DNA of 64,000 nt from Bdellovibrionales bacterium (GTDB taxonomy: Bacteria; Bdellovibrionota; Bdellovibrionia; Bdellovibrionales; Bdellovibrionaceae), in contig JADJOV010000013.1 in NCBI GenBank assembly GCA_016713585.1, positions 11,737 through 75,736 on the forward strand, written 5' to 3'. Below are positions 1-8,747 of this stretch, in pieces. The notes under the pieces were generated by a model that had not been told where the DNA came from, made no database searches, and saw only the letters and a list, made by a program, of their open reading frames with translations. The translations under genes and the position numbers were made by a program. Position 1 is the stretch's first letter. Each line of letters begins with the position of its first letter.

Positions 1-375
1 CAAGCCCATTGGAACGTGAAAGCTGAAAATTTTACGGAATTGCATGAAGTCTTTGATACTATTTATGAAACTATTAGTGCAAGTGTCGATGAAATCGGCG
101 AACGGATTTCTCAGCTAGGCGGTCAAGCCGAGGGGACGATTCAGGTTGCTACAAAAAAGACATATCTCAAGCCTTTAACTTTGGGATTTAACAAAGGCCC
201 TGATTTAGTTTCAGCGCTAGCGGATGCAGTGGCTGTCTATGGAAAGTGTCTCCGAAAATCTATCGAAGAGATGGGCCCATTGAAAGATGCAGTCTCTGGC
301 GATATGTTGACTCAAATCGCAAGGTCCGTAGATAAGCAACTCTGGATTTTGGAATCTCATCTCAACGCGAACTAA
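1..375 (+). CDS. dps: Dps-family ferritin-like DNA-protection protein (5' partial)
   Basis: The frame is already open at base 1, so the N-terminus lies outside the window and the GTG at 16 is an internal Val codon. Dps proteins form dodecamers that oxidise and store iron and shield DNA in starvation and oxidative stress. The fragment opens with QAHWNVKAENF and keeps the ferroxidase ligands in the E. coli spacing: His3, His15, Asp19, Asp30 and Glu34 of the fragment. About 125 residues are present of a family length near 160. It converges with the NUDIX gene, overlapping its stop by 4 bases. Confidence 0.93.
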   Translation, partial: QAHWNVKAENFTELHEVFDTIYETISASVDEIGERISQLGGQAEGTIQVATKKTYLKPLTLGFNKGPDLVSALADAVAVYGKCLRKSIEEMGPLKDAVSGDMLTQIARSVDKQLWILESHLNAN

Positions 376-953
376 ATCCAGTCGCCTTTGACTCGTTTTT
401 CGAGCCAAAAAAAGGCGATTTGTGTTTTTACATCGGAGACTTCGCCAGCGCGAACTCTCCGCGCAAGCTCGGGCAAAGTGAGCTCAACGATATTGACGAA
501 TTCATCATGGTCAAGGTTTCGCTCATTTTTTGTTAAATCTTCGGCAAGGTAAATTTGAATCTCCTCGTCGCTATATCCAATCACAGGATGAATCGTCGTC
601 AAAAACTCTAGGCGTGCGCAGTCATATCCAGTTTCCTCCGAAAGCTCGCGGCGAGCGGTTTTTTCAAAACTTTCGCCGGGGTCTTTCTTTCCAGCCGGGA
701 ATTCAAGGAATACTTTTTTGACTGCGTGTCTATATTGCTCAATCATAACGACTCGTCCGTCAGAGAGAAGCGGAATCGTTAGCGAAGCTCCAGGATGAAG
801 AATATACTCGCGAGTTCCCAGCGATTTATTTGGTAACAGAACCTCGTCCAAGGTCACTTTGAGAAAATTTCCAGAGTAGGCGATGGATGAGGAAATTGTG
901 GTTTCTATCAAAGAAATTTTCTTGATTTTATCACGATGTTTATTGTTTTCCAT
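372..953 (-). CDS. NUDIX hydrolase, ADP-ribose pyrophosphatase-like
   Basis: Probably hydrolyses ADP-ribose or a related nucleoside diphosphate sugar in the cytoplasm. A full NUDIX box is visible (G-x5-E-x7-RE-x2-EE-x-G) in GKKDPGESFEKTARRELSEE. The upstream segment GRVVMIEQYRHAVKKVFLEFPAG is typical of the ADP-ribose pyrophosphatase branch; substrate is inferred from that. I chose the ATG at 953, preceded by an AGGA, over an in-frame TTG at 983. About 193 residues. No operon partner. Confidence 0.88.
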   Translation of the reverse strand: MENNKHRDKIKKISLIETTISSSIAYSGNFLKVTLDEVLLPNKSLGTREYILHPGASLTIPLLSDGRVVMIEQYRHAVKKVFLEFPAGKKDPGESFEKTARRELSEETGYDCARLEFLTTIHPVIGYSDEEIQIYLAEDLTKNERNLDHDEFVNIVELTLPELARRVRAGEVSDVKTQIAFFWLEKRVKGDWI

Positions 954-1082
954 AGGTCCTAAGTATGAACGAAACCTGGACAAAAAGCGAGGGCTTATGT
1001 GTGGTGCACGGGGCGACTTGCCTCAAGCGGGACCTTAAGGTCACAATAGAGGCGTCCATTCATTTTTATAGGGAGGCTTTTT

Positions 1083-1769
1083 GTGGGTAAAGTTGGTTAT
1101 ATTCTCGGTTGCTTTTTGCTGGGGCTTATTTTGGCCTTTTTCGTTCACACTGATATCGCACAGGCAGCCCGCGGTGGTGGGCGAGGGGCGAGTATAAGTG
1201 GTGATCATGCGATTTCACTTGGGGCCAGCATTATTGGCACCGATCAAAAAGATCTTAATACGGCTATTGCTGCGGCAAACACTTCTTCCAATGGACCGAT
1301 TTCTTCAAAAAATCTTAGCTCGGCCTATGAGTTTTATGCCCAGTATATCTTTAGGTTTTCTGGCAGCATCTATTCGTTTGTCTTTCGACCATCCTATTTT
1401 ATGCAGAGTTCAACGGGATCAGGCACCAACGGGGCCTATGATTATAAGCTCACGGGTTACACTCTTTTTCCAATGCTTCGGTTTTACCCCCTCGAGAATC
1501 CATTCATGAAGTTTTTTTTACAGGTGGGCGTGGGTTGGGGTCAGATCAATGCCGATATCACGACTGGCACTGGAAATACCTTGGCCTTTGATGGCAGCAG
1601 TTTTGGTGGAATGGCGGGCATTGGGGTTGATTTTTGTTTCACTGGTAGTCAATGCATGACCAGCGAGGGCAATGTTCGCTATTTGCCAATTGAGAGAAAC
1701 GTTGCCTCTTCTGCAGCTGGAACCATCGTCGGTATTGATAATCCGATGAGCAAAGGCAGTGAAGTTTAA
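1083..1769 (+). CDS. exported protein, probable outer-membrane beta-barrel
   Basis: No named family recognised. GTG start with a GGAGG about 7 bases upstream. The N-terminus (MGKVGYILGCFLLGLILAFF, then AQAA) is a signal peptide with likely cleavage after AQA near residue 29. The mature part alternates hydrophobic and polar residues, with aromatic-rich segments such as YAQYIFRFSGSIYSFVFRPSYF, and Gly-rich stretches, as in small barrels. A cysteine pair (FCFTGSQC) occurs near residue 185. Free-standing gene; function unknown. Confidence 0.65.
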   Translation: MGKVGYILGCFLLGLILAFFVHTDIAQAARGGGRGASISGDHAISLGASIIGTDQKDLNTAIAAANTSSNGPISSKNLSSAYEFYAQYIFRFSGSIYSFVFRPSYFMQSSTGSGTNGAYDYKLTGYTLFPMLRFYPLENPFMKFFLQVGVGWGQINADITTGTGNTLAFDGSSFGGMAGIGVDFCFTGSQCMTSEGNVRYLPIERNVASSAAGTIVGIDNPMSKGSEV

Positions 1770-1957
1770 ACTCAATCTAAAGATTTGTCCACAACGCTTT
1801 CTGGAATTCAGGGCATCATAGGTTATACTTTCAATTTTTAAACAAAAAATACAGTAAAAGGTCACCAGCTTTTCTGCGTCCCAAAATGATTCATGCGGAA
1901 TCGCGGCCTCACAAAAAAGCTCTCAAGTTAAAGTTAACCTGAGCCGACGAGTGGCTT

Positions 1958-2902
1958 ATGAAAACACAATTTTTCTCCTTATTGTATTTGGCAGCGAGTC
2001 TCTTTTGCTCACAAAAGGTCGAGGCGTATTATCCCCAAGAACCAGAATCCAGGCAGGGAGACACTCAGTCCACGATGATGCGAGACCGAGAGCCCGCAAG
2101 CGCGACATCTGATGTGGGGTCGTCAGCAGCAGGCCCTTCCGTGCCTACGAATCCCTTACCGACAGCTAATTCTGGTGAGTCGGGTCTTGGGGTTAAAGCG
2201 GAGCTTGTTAAGGAACCTCTTGCCTCATTGGCTGACAAAAATACTGGGAACAGTTCCCTTGGCGATCAATTTCGCTGCCATACGACAGACTCAGATCCAC
2301 TGTTAGATGTCTGTGCGGACGCAATGCCTGGAAGTCGATATCGACTTGGTAACAAGGTGCAAGGATTTCGCATTTATAATGGAACTGACCGAGACAAGAG
2401 ACATTGGGAGTTTAAATTTCCAAATCAAGCAAGACAGGATATGATGTTTCAAATTGATGATTATCCCTATGTTGCTGACCTTATGATGATTCCTCGAACT
2501 CATTCGCCCTCCGTGGTTCGCTCGGAACCAAACAAAATGGAGGTCACTCTACCAAATGGTGAAAAAATCACCATTAATAGACTTACGGGAAAGATCGTCT
2601 CGGGTAAACTCCAAGAGTATGGGGACAAGATTTCAACCAAATTGAGTTACGAAGGAGAGGGATACTTAATCCAAGTTCAGGGGAAAGAAGGGTTGAATTT
2701 GAACGGAGAGCCGGCCTCAAATCTTCAAACTGCAACAAAGGCAACAATTACCCGACGTGGGAAGTCCTGTTCGGTGGACCCCAGTGAGCTATGGCCCAAC
2801 CGCAAAAACACAAAGGAATTTCCCCAATTCAAATTTCCAAAAGACGAAGAATTTATGAATTGGCTGAGAAATAACTCGAAGTGTAAGGGTTTGGCCATAT
2901 AA
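1958..2902 (+). CDS. exported protein of unknown function
   Basis: Not recognised. 314 residues with a signal peptide (hydrophobic LLYLAASLFCS, cleavage likely after VEA near residue 23), then a Ser/Thr/Pro/Gly-rich low-complexity linker to about residue 95, then a compact domain with several Cys (FRCHTTDSDPLLDVC, RGKSCSVDPSELW, NNSKCKGL) that may form disulfides in the periplasm. Intact reading frame. The 188 bases before it hold no gene. Confidence 0.6.
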   Translation: MKTQFFSLLYLAASLFCSQKVEAYYPQEPESRQGDTQSTMMRDREPASATSDVGSSAAGPSVPTNPLPTANSGESGLGVKAELVKEPLASLADKNTGNSSLGDQFRCHTTDSDPLLDVCADAMPGSRYRLGNKVQGFRIYNGTDRDKRHWEFKFPNQARQDMMFQIDDYPYVADLMMIPRTHSPSVVRSEPNKMEVTLPNGEKITINRLTGKIVSGKLQEYGDKISTKLSYEGEGYLIQVQGKEGLNLNGEPASNLQTATKATITRRGKSCSVDPSELWPNRKNTKEFPQFKFPKDEEFMNWLRNNSKCKGLAI

Positions 2903-2974
2903 TCCATCAAAATTCGCATGCCAGCTGCACAATAAATTTGACGAACAGCAATATTTTCAATAGTTTGCAGCCCA

Positions 2975-3903
2975 ATGAAGCCTCAAATTACGGTTATATG
3001 CCCGGTCTTTAATGAAGAAAAAGCTATTCCAATCTTCTACGAGAGAGTTTTTGGCGTTTTCGAGAGACTTTCTGAAAGTCATCAATGCAATTTATTGTTT
3101 ATTGATAACTGCTCGACGGATCGTAGTCTTGAAATTATTCGTGAGCTGCGCAAAAGGATCCTCGTGTTTTTCATTTAGGCCTATCAATCAATGTGGGTTA
3201 TCAAAAATCAATGGAAGCTGGCCTCAAAAATGCGGTTGGTGATTTCTTTGTGATAATTGATGTGGATTGCGAAGATCCACCAGAGATGATCGAAGATTTT
3301 ATTCAAATTCAAAAAACAGGATTCGATATCGTCTACGGTGAACGGGTTGATCGCTCCGAAAGTGTATTTGTAAAAAATCTGCGAAAAGTATTTTACAGGG
3401 TTACTCGTTTTGTCTCTGATGAGCATTTTTTCGTCGATATGGCAGAATTTTGTCTCATCACCTCCGAGGTCCGGGATGCTCTGATTCAAGATATGAGCTC
3501 TTTCCCCTTTATTCGTGCAGCCATTGGTCGCGTTGGGTTTGCCTTTAAGGGAGTTCCTTATAAACGGCATCCTCGAGTGGCGGGTCATAGTAATTTTAAT
3601 GTGAGTCGGATGGTCACTTTTGCTATTGCCGGAATTTTGTCCACTTCGACCCTCCCTTTGCGTGGAATGGTCTACTTTTTTCCAATTGTCATTCTATCCA
3701 CAATTTTAGCCTTATTAAGCTTTTTGGGTGTCTTATCCTTTGGGGATGGAGTCGATCGTTTTTTTATTTTTGTGATTCTTTTTTATATCGCAATTGGGGT
3801 GATGTTTAATTCAATCTATTTGGCAAGAGTCTATAAAAATGGCCTCGGTCGACCCAACGCCTTTCTCGTTCGACGAAAGACTGAACGACAGAGTCCAAAG
3901 TGA
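2975..3903 (+). CDS. GtrB/DPM1-like polyprenyl-phosphate glycosyltransferase (GT2), frameshifted
   Basis: Inner-membrane family 2 glycosyltransferase that would load a sugar onto undecaprenyl phosphate. N-terminal ITVICPVFNEEKAI, the acidic motif DVDCEDPPEMI (GtrB/ArnC/DPM1 signature) and two C-terminal membrane helices (about residues 215-275) support this. The frame breaks at the A-run 3152-3155: one more A restores ELRKKDPRVFHLGLSINVGYQKSMEAG across the gap. It overlaps the DprE1-like gene by 4 bases (ATGA-type coupling), so they are likely co-translated. The sugar cannot be read from sequence. Confidence 0.85.
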
Positions 3904-5300
3904 AAGAGTCTTCGACGACGATGGTGCCCTCTATGACAAGTCCTTATGCCACAGTGCCGCTTGTTAGTTTTGATGGGGCCGAGTCAATCAGGGGTTCCTT
4001 GTATAGTCCTGATCGCTATCGAAATTTAGAAAGTATATTTGCCGGATCCGAAGGAAGAAGTTTTTCAGTTCGAGGTGCGGGGTTGAGTTATGCCAACCTT
4101 AGTTTTGGCAGAGGTTCCTCTTCGATTGCGATGACTCAGTTCAATCGATTTTTAGATTTTGATGAGGTCACTGGGGTTGTTGAAGTTGAGGCGGGCATGA
4201 CCTTGGGGACCTTGCGCAGTGGTCAGTTCCTCGGGGATGGTACCTTAAAGTCCAGCCGGGCCATCCTTCAATTACAATCGGTGGTTGTTTGGCCGCAGAT
4301 GTTCATGGTAAAAAATCAATTTCAAGATTTAAACTTTAAGGAGCAAGTACAGTTTGTTCACCTCTTTCATCCGGTCCACGGGTATATCTATTGTGATCGT
4401 CTGACAAATCCAGAAGTTTTTAATTTAACTTGCGGCGGATTTGGACTCACGGGAATTGTAATCAGCGTAGGAATCAGACTAGGTAGGCTCATGTCCTCAG
4501 GGGTCGAAACGGAAACAATTGAGGTTGAAGATATCTTTCAACTTCCGAAAATGTTGAGGGAGAACTCGTCGAAATTTGATCTGCTATATTCTTGGCACGA
4601 GTTCAATACTCAAAATAATTGGGGGCATGGTTTCCTTAAAGCTGGGCGCCAAGTTGAAATGAAAAATGATAAGGCAAATGGCGACTCCTGCGACTTGAGT
4701 GCCCTTGCCAAAGCAAAGCAATTACTTTCAGAGCAGCGCGGTCGGCATCTTCCTATGAGCCTTCTTTTTTCGAGCTCCGTTTGGTTGATGAATTTGGCTT
4801 ATCTCAAGAAGGAGCTTTTCAATGGCAAAGGCCAAATTCAACCCTTGGTTGAATTCCTTTTTCCTGTTTTACAGAAGACAGTTTATTTTGATTTGTTTGG
4901 CCGACCAGGTTTTCATGAAACTCAGGTATTGATTCCATTTGATAAGTTTGAGGCCGTGATGACTGAGCTTAGATCGGGTTTAAAGAAATTTTCCACTCCA
5001 GTCACTCTGGCCTCATGCAAACTATTTACGGGCCGGCAGGAACTTTTGAGATTTATTGGAGAGGGGATCGTGCTCGCTATGAACTTTCCAAGAAACGACA
5101 CCTCGGCAAAACTTCTTGACTGGTGGGATCAAGTCGTCATTGAAGCCCAGGGTCTACCAAATCTAGCCAAGGACTCGCGCCTCAGTGCAGAAGTTGTCAA
5201 AAAGTGTTATCCTCAGTATGATTTGTTTTTGGAGCAGCTTCATAAGTGGGATCCGAAGCGTATTTTTCAAACCGCCTTTGCTGTGAGATTAGGGTTATGA
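3900..5300 (+). CDS. DprE1-like FAD-linked oxidase (decaprenylphosphoryl-ribose 2'-oxidase family), internally frameshifted
   Basis: Mycobacterial DprE1 oxidises the 2-hydroxyl of decaprenylphosphoryl-ribose, the first half of epimerisation to the arabinose donor. Here are the FAD-binding RGAGLSYANLSFG (residues 58-70), GGFGLTGI, KLFTGR and the C-terminal AKDSR holding the equivalent of catalytic Lys418. Between the G-run 4233-4236 (one G missing) and the A-run 4310-4315 (one A extra) the frame is wrong; the alternative frame reads GWYLKVQPGHPSITIGGCLA then ADVHGKNQF, the expected FAD segment. Two compensating errors keep the length at 466 residues. Followed by its usual partner DprE2. The polyprenyl sugar substrate is inferred. 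Confidence 0.82.
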   Translation: MKESSTTMVPSMTSPYATVPLVSFDGAESIRGSLYSPDRYRNLESIFAGSEGRSFSVRGAGLSYANLSFGRGSSSIAMTQFNRFLDFDEVTGVVEVEAGMTLGTLRSGQFLGDGTLKSSRAILQLQSVVVWPQMFMVKNQFQDLNFKEQVQFVHLFHPVHGYIYCDRLTNPEVFNLTCGGFGLTGIVISVGIRLGRLMSSGVETETIEVEDIFQLPKMLRENSSKFDLLYSWHEFNTQNNWGHGFLKAGRQVEMKNDKANGDSCDLSALAKAKQLLSEQRGRHLPMSLLFSSSVWLMNLAYLKKELFNGKGQIQPLVEFLFPVLQKTVYFDLFGRPGFHETQVLIPFDKFEAVMTELRSGLKKFSTPVTLASCKLFTGRQELLRFIGEGIVLAMNFPRNDTSAKLLDWWDQVVIEAQGLPNLAKDSRLSAEVVKKCYPQYDLFLEQLHKWDPKRIFQTAFAVRLGL

Positions 5301-5328
5301 GTATAGAGTCATGAGTATAGAGTCATGA
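5297..5328 (+). repeat. 14-base tandem duplication forming an ATGA stop-start chain
   Basis: The unit ATGAGTATAGAGTC occurs twice in tandem (5297-5310, 5311-5324) before ATGA of the next gene. The DprE1-like stop TGA (5298-5300) overlaps an ATG at 5297; this opens a five-codon ORF (MSIES) whose TGA overlaps an ATG at 5311; that opens an identical ORF whose TGA overlaps the DprE2-like ATG at 5325. Direct reading; the effect on translation is inference. Confidence 0.85.
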
Positions 5329-6062
5329 GCATGGTCTCCCAAGAATCATTGAGAGTTTTTGTAGTTGGCGCTTCCGGAAGCTTGGGGCGATGCCTGGCAG
5401 AGGAAGAGGCCGCTCGGGGTTCAAATTTGGTGCTGGTCGCCTCGGATCTTCGCGATCTTTTGCCAATTCAGGCAGATCTAATTTTGAAATATAAAGCAAA
5501 AGTTGAAATCGTTTCTGTCGATTTTCGAGAGAGTCGGGCTTCATCCAAAATTGAGCTCAATGGCGATCGGTACTACTTTCCGGTCGGTGCGACAATGGAA
5601 TTGGATCTTTTGGGAACGACTTCCGAAAAGATTGAAAGGATGATGCGAGTCAATTTTTTGAGTGTTGCGAGTATCATCGGAAACATTCTTTCTGAACCAA
5701 GGCAAAGACGGGTAGATATAATTGGTTTTGGCTCAATTGCAGAAACTCGTGGGCGAGCAAACAATGTGTATTATTCTGCCGCAAAGAGGGCTCTCACCAG
5801 TCTTTTTGAGAGTCTTCGTCATGGAGCGAAAAAGGAGAATCTTCGACCCTATCTTTTTCACGTAGGATATATGAGATCTCAATTGAGTTATGGAAAGAAA
5901 ATGCTTTTTCCGGCAGTCGCTTCGAAGGATGTGGCTAAAGCTGTTTTACATTTTATAAATACCAAAGAGGCGGGAATTGTTTATCTGCCCAGGTATTGGT
6001 ATTGGATTTGTATCATCGTCAGAAAGTTGCCGTGGATCATTTATCAGAAGTTGAATTTTTAG
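5325..6062 (+). CDS. DprE2-like short-chain dehydrogenase/reductase
   Basis: 245-residue SDR: Rossmann motif VVGASGSLGRCLA near residue 13, catalytic YxxxK in YYSAAKRAL, and an upstream Ser in IGFGSIAETRG. DprE2 reduces the 2'-keto intermediate made by DprE1 to give the polyprenyl-phosphoryl arabinose. Assignment rests on the fold plus its position directly after a DprE1-like gene, the conserved order of the pair. A hydrophobic C-terminus (YWYWICIIVRKLPWIIY) suggests membrane association, as expected for a lipid-linked substrate. Start ATG 5325 overlaps the upstream stop of a mini-ORF. Confidence 0.78.
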   Translation: MSMVSQESLRVFVVGASGSLGRCLAEEEAARGSNLVLVASDLRDLLPIQADLILKYKAKVEIVSVDFRESRASSKIELNGDRYYFPVGATMELDLLGTTSEKIERMMRVNFLSVASIIGNILSEPRQRRVDIIGFGSIAETRGRANNVYYSAAKRALTSLFESLRHGAKKENLRPYLFHVGYMRSQLSYGKKMLFPAVASKDVAKAVLHFINTKEAGIVYLPRYWYWICIIVRKLPWIIYQKLNF

Positions 6063-6083
6063 ATTGAGCGGTTTGGGGGCTGA

Positions 6084-7428
6084 ATGAAGGACAAGATTAC
6101 GAATATCATCAATAAGCCGGCCTTCTATCCGGCGATCACTATTTTTGCATTACTTTTTCAGTGGGTCATTATAGCGATAACTTCGGTGAATGTTCCACAG
6201 GGAGATGAATGGGAAAATTTGGTGGAGCACGGCCTACCGCAAGGGTTTAGTTGGAAGTATCTGTTTGCCTTTCATAATGAACATCGGGTCGTTTTTACAA
6301 AGCTATTTAATTATATTTTTTTAGTAACTTCGGATTGGAATTTGAAATATCAGATAATTGCAAACTATCTGGTTTGGTCAGCTGTTGTTTTGTTTTTGTT
6401 GTATGTTCAAAAAAATATATTCCAAATGCAACTAAGGGACTTTGGATTTTGGTTTTTTTCCTGGCGTCGCCCCTCCTCATTGACAACCACAACTGGGGTT
6501 TCCAAGTCTGTTTTCATTTTTTCTCTTATTTGGATTGTTATCTGTTTTTGTGTTAAGTCGCCGTCGAATGCCTCAACCCCAAAAACAGATGGGAGTCGGA
6601 TGGGCCACCCTACTAGCCTCAGTAGTGGCGCGTCTTTCACTTGAGTCTTTTTCTGCGGGCAGGTTTTTCGCTCTGACTTGTTTGGTTATGATTGCCGTGA
6701 TCTTATTTTCAGAGAAGGGGTTGTCAAAGAAAGACCTTTCCATCACCCTGTTCTCTGTGTTGGTTCTTCTCGGGGGGATGGGATTGTGGTTTGTTGGCTA
6801 TGAAAAACCTCTAAATCACCCGCCCTTTATCATGCCTTATACATGGACGTTTTGGACCTTTTTGACAAATCTAATTTCCTTAGGCTTTGGGTATAAGACC
6901 TCCAGCATACCAATTGCCTTTATCGCTGGTGGCCTTGTTTTCTTTGTTCTATGGAAGAGCTTGAGAAAAGCCCTTTGGTTTCGCGAGCCGTATTTTGTTT
7001 TCGCATTTTTTTCATCAATGGCACTCCTTGGAAGCTTCGTTTCGATAACCCTATCTCGGGCTGGTTTTGGCCTGGGCCAAGCTAAAACATCAAGGTACGG
7101 TGAGATTGGAGTGTTATTGATGATTTTTGTCGGTTGGCTTTTTTGGGATTACTGCCGTGGATCCGAGGTGCGGGCGAGGGCCTATAAATATTTTATTTGG
7201 TTTGTTTTTCTTGGATTTGCTGGAGAGTATTCCTATAAAGGCTATTTTACGGTTGCGGAAGAGCGGAGGGAGTCTCTGGCTTGTGTGCTTAAATACTATC
7301 AAGGGGAAAATCCCAAGGCTGAGTGTCCAGCCACCTATCCTGGGTCGTTGGCCGACAAGCTTGAGGTTGCAAAGAGAATGAATTTATCTTGGGGGCAGGG
7401 CCAATTCCAAAAATCCAATGAAAAATAG
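6084..7428 (+). CDS. polytopic membrane protein, possible GT-C-type glycosyltransferase, frameshifted
   Basis: About 448 residues once two one-base losses are corrected: near 6420-6421 (restores KNIFPNATKGLWILVFF) and near 6505-6507 (restores LFSFFLLFGLLSVFVLSRRR). Around ten hydrophobic helices. The N-terminal loop after helix 1 carries charged and aromatic residues (NVPQGDEWENLV ... FAFHNEHRVVFTKL), like the acidic first periplasmic loop of GT-C enzymes, which transfer sugars from polyprenyl-phosphate donors. The neighbouring GtrB-like and DprE genes would supply such a donor. No exact family recognised; the enzymatic role is inference. Confidence 0.6.
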
Positions 7429-7448
7429 AGTTATTTCTAGGAGAAAAA

Positions 7449-8747
7449 ATGCAAGAGATTCAAAAAAACATTCAACAAAATAGTCAAGAGCGAAAAGTTG
7501 CGGTCATCGGGCTTGGATATGTAGGTTTGCCTCTGGCTGTTGTGCTAGCTAAGAAAATGCCAGTTGTTGGATTCGATATTAGTTTAGATCGTATTCAGGA
7601 GCTCGAGAAGAACTTGGATCGAACGAAAGAGGTCGACAGTTCTGACCTCATGGCAACAAAGATAAAATATACCTGCGCAATTCACGAAATGGCTGACTGT
7701 GATTTTTTTATTGTGACTGTCCCCACGCCTGTCAACGTGTCTCGGCAGCCAGATTTGACTCCGCTTGAGAAGGCGACTGAGACAGTGGCCAAGGTTCTCA
7801 AAAAAGGGGATATCGTTGTTTATGAGTCCACCGTCTATCCTGGCTGCACAGAAGAGATATGTGTTCCCATTTTGGAAAAAGGCAGCGGACTCAAGTTTAA
7901 TCAAGATTTCTTCTGCGGATACAGTCCAGAGCGTATCAATCCTGGGGATAAAGAACGCACAATCAGTAAAATTAGAAAAGTAGTCAGTGGATCCACTCCA
8001 CAAACTCTTGAAACTGTGGACCGAGTTTACACAAGTGTAATTACTGCTGGAACTTTTCGCGCAAGTTCAATTAAAGTGGCAGAAGCGGCCAAGGTGATCG
8101 AAAACTCGCAAAGGGATATTAACATAGCTTTTGTGAATGAGCTTTCATTGATTTTTAATCGACTCGGGCTCGATACCAGAGAGGTTCTAGAGGCGGCAGC
8201 AACCAAATGGAATTTTCTGAATTTTTACCCTGGTTTGGTGGGCGGACATTGTATCGGAGTTGATCCATATTATTTAACTTATAAAGCCGAGTCTATGGGG
8301 TATCATCCCCAGGTCATCTTGGCCGGTCGTCGCATCAATGATAATATGGGCGTCCATGTCGCGGGTCAGGTTATCAAGCTTATGATCAAGAAGAACCTGA
8401 CAGTCAATAATGCAAAAGTCCTTGTATTGGGAATTACGTTTAAAGAGAATTGCCCAGATGTGCGTAACAGTCGGGTCATTGACGTGATTCAAGAACTGAA
8501 AGCTTTTGGATGTCAGGTGGATGTTTATGATCCCCAGGCGCTGTCACAAGATGTTTTTCATGAATATGGAATTGCACCGGCTTCGATCGAATGCTGTGCG
8601 CATCTTCACGAATACACGGCAGTGGTTCTGGCTGTCGCCCATCAGGAATTTAAAGCTTTGAAATGGTCAACAATAGACTCAAAAAAACAAGTCGTGTTTG
8701 ATGTGAAGGGTTTATTGCCTCGGGAAATAGTGGATGGGCGACTATGA
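7449..8747 (+). CDS. UDP-N-acetylhexosamine 6-dehydrogenase (TviB/WbpO type)
   Basis: Oxidises UDP-GlcNAc or UDP-GalNAc at C6 to the uronic acid with two NAD+. 432 residues; NAD-binding GLGYVGLPLA near residue 22, active-site region LVGGHCIGVDPYYL with the catalytic Cys, and the C-terminal UDP-binding segment ITFKENCPDVRNSRVIDV. The motifs VPTPVNVSRQPDLTPL and CGYSPERINPGDKE match Salmonella TviB closely. An AGGAGA lies 6 bases before the ATG. Its stop overlaps the next start by 4 bases. The dehydrogenase-epimerase pair resembles tviB-tviC of Vi antigen synthesis. Confidence 0.9.
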   Translation: MQEIQKNIQQNSQERKVAVIGLGYVGLPLAVVLAKKMPVVGFDISLDRIQELEKNLDRTKEVDSSDLMATKIKYTCAIHEMADCDFFIVTVPTPVNVSRQPDLTPLEKATETVAKVLKKGDIVVYESTVYPGCTEEICVPILEKGSGLKFNQDFFCGYSPERINPGDKERTISKIRKVVSGSTPQTLETVDRVYTSVITAGTFRASSIKVAEAAKVIENSQRDINIAFVNELSLIFNRLGLDTREVLEAAATKWNFLNFYPGLVGGHCIGVDPYYLTYKAESMGYHPQVILAGRRINDNMGVHVAGQVIKLMIKKNLTVNNAKVLVLGITFKENCPDVRNSRVIDVIQELKAFGCQVDVYDPQALSQDVFHEYGIAPASIECCAHLHEYTAVVLAVAHQEFKALKWSTIDSKKQVVFDVKGLLPREIVDGRL

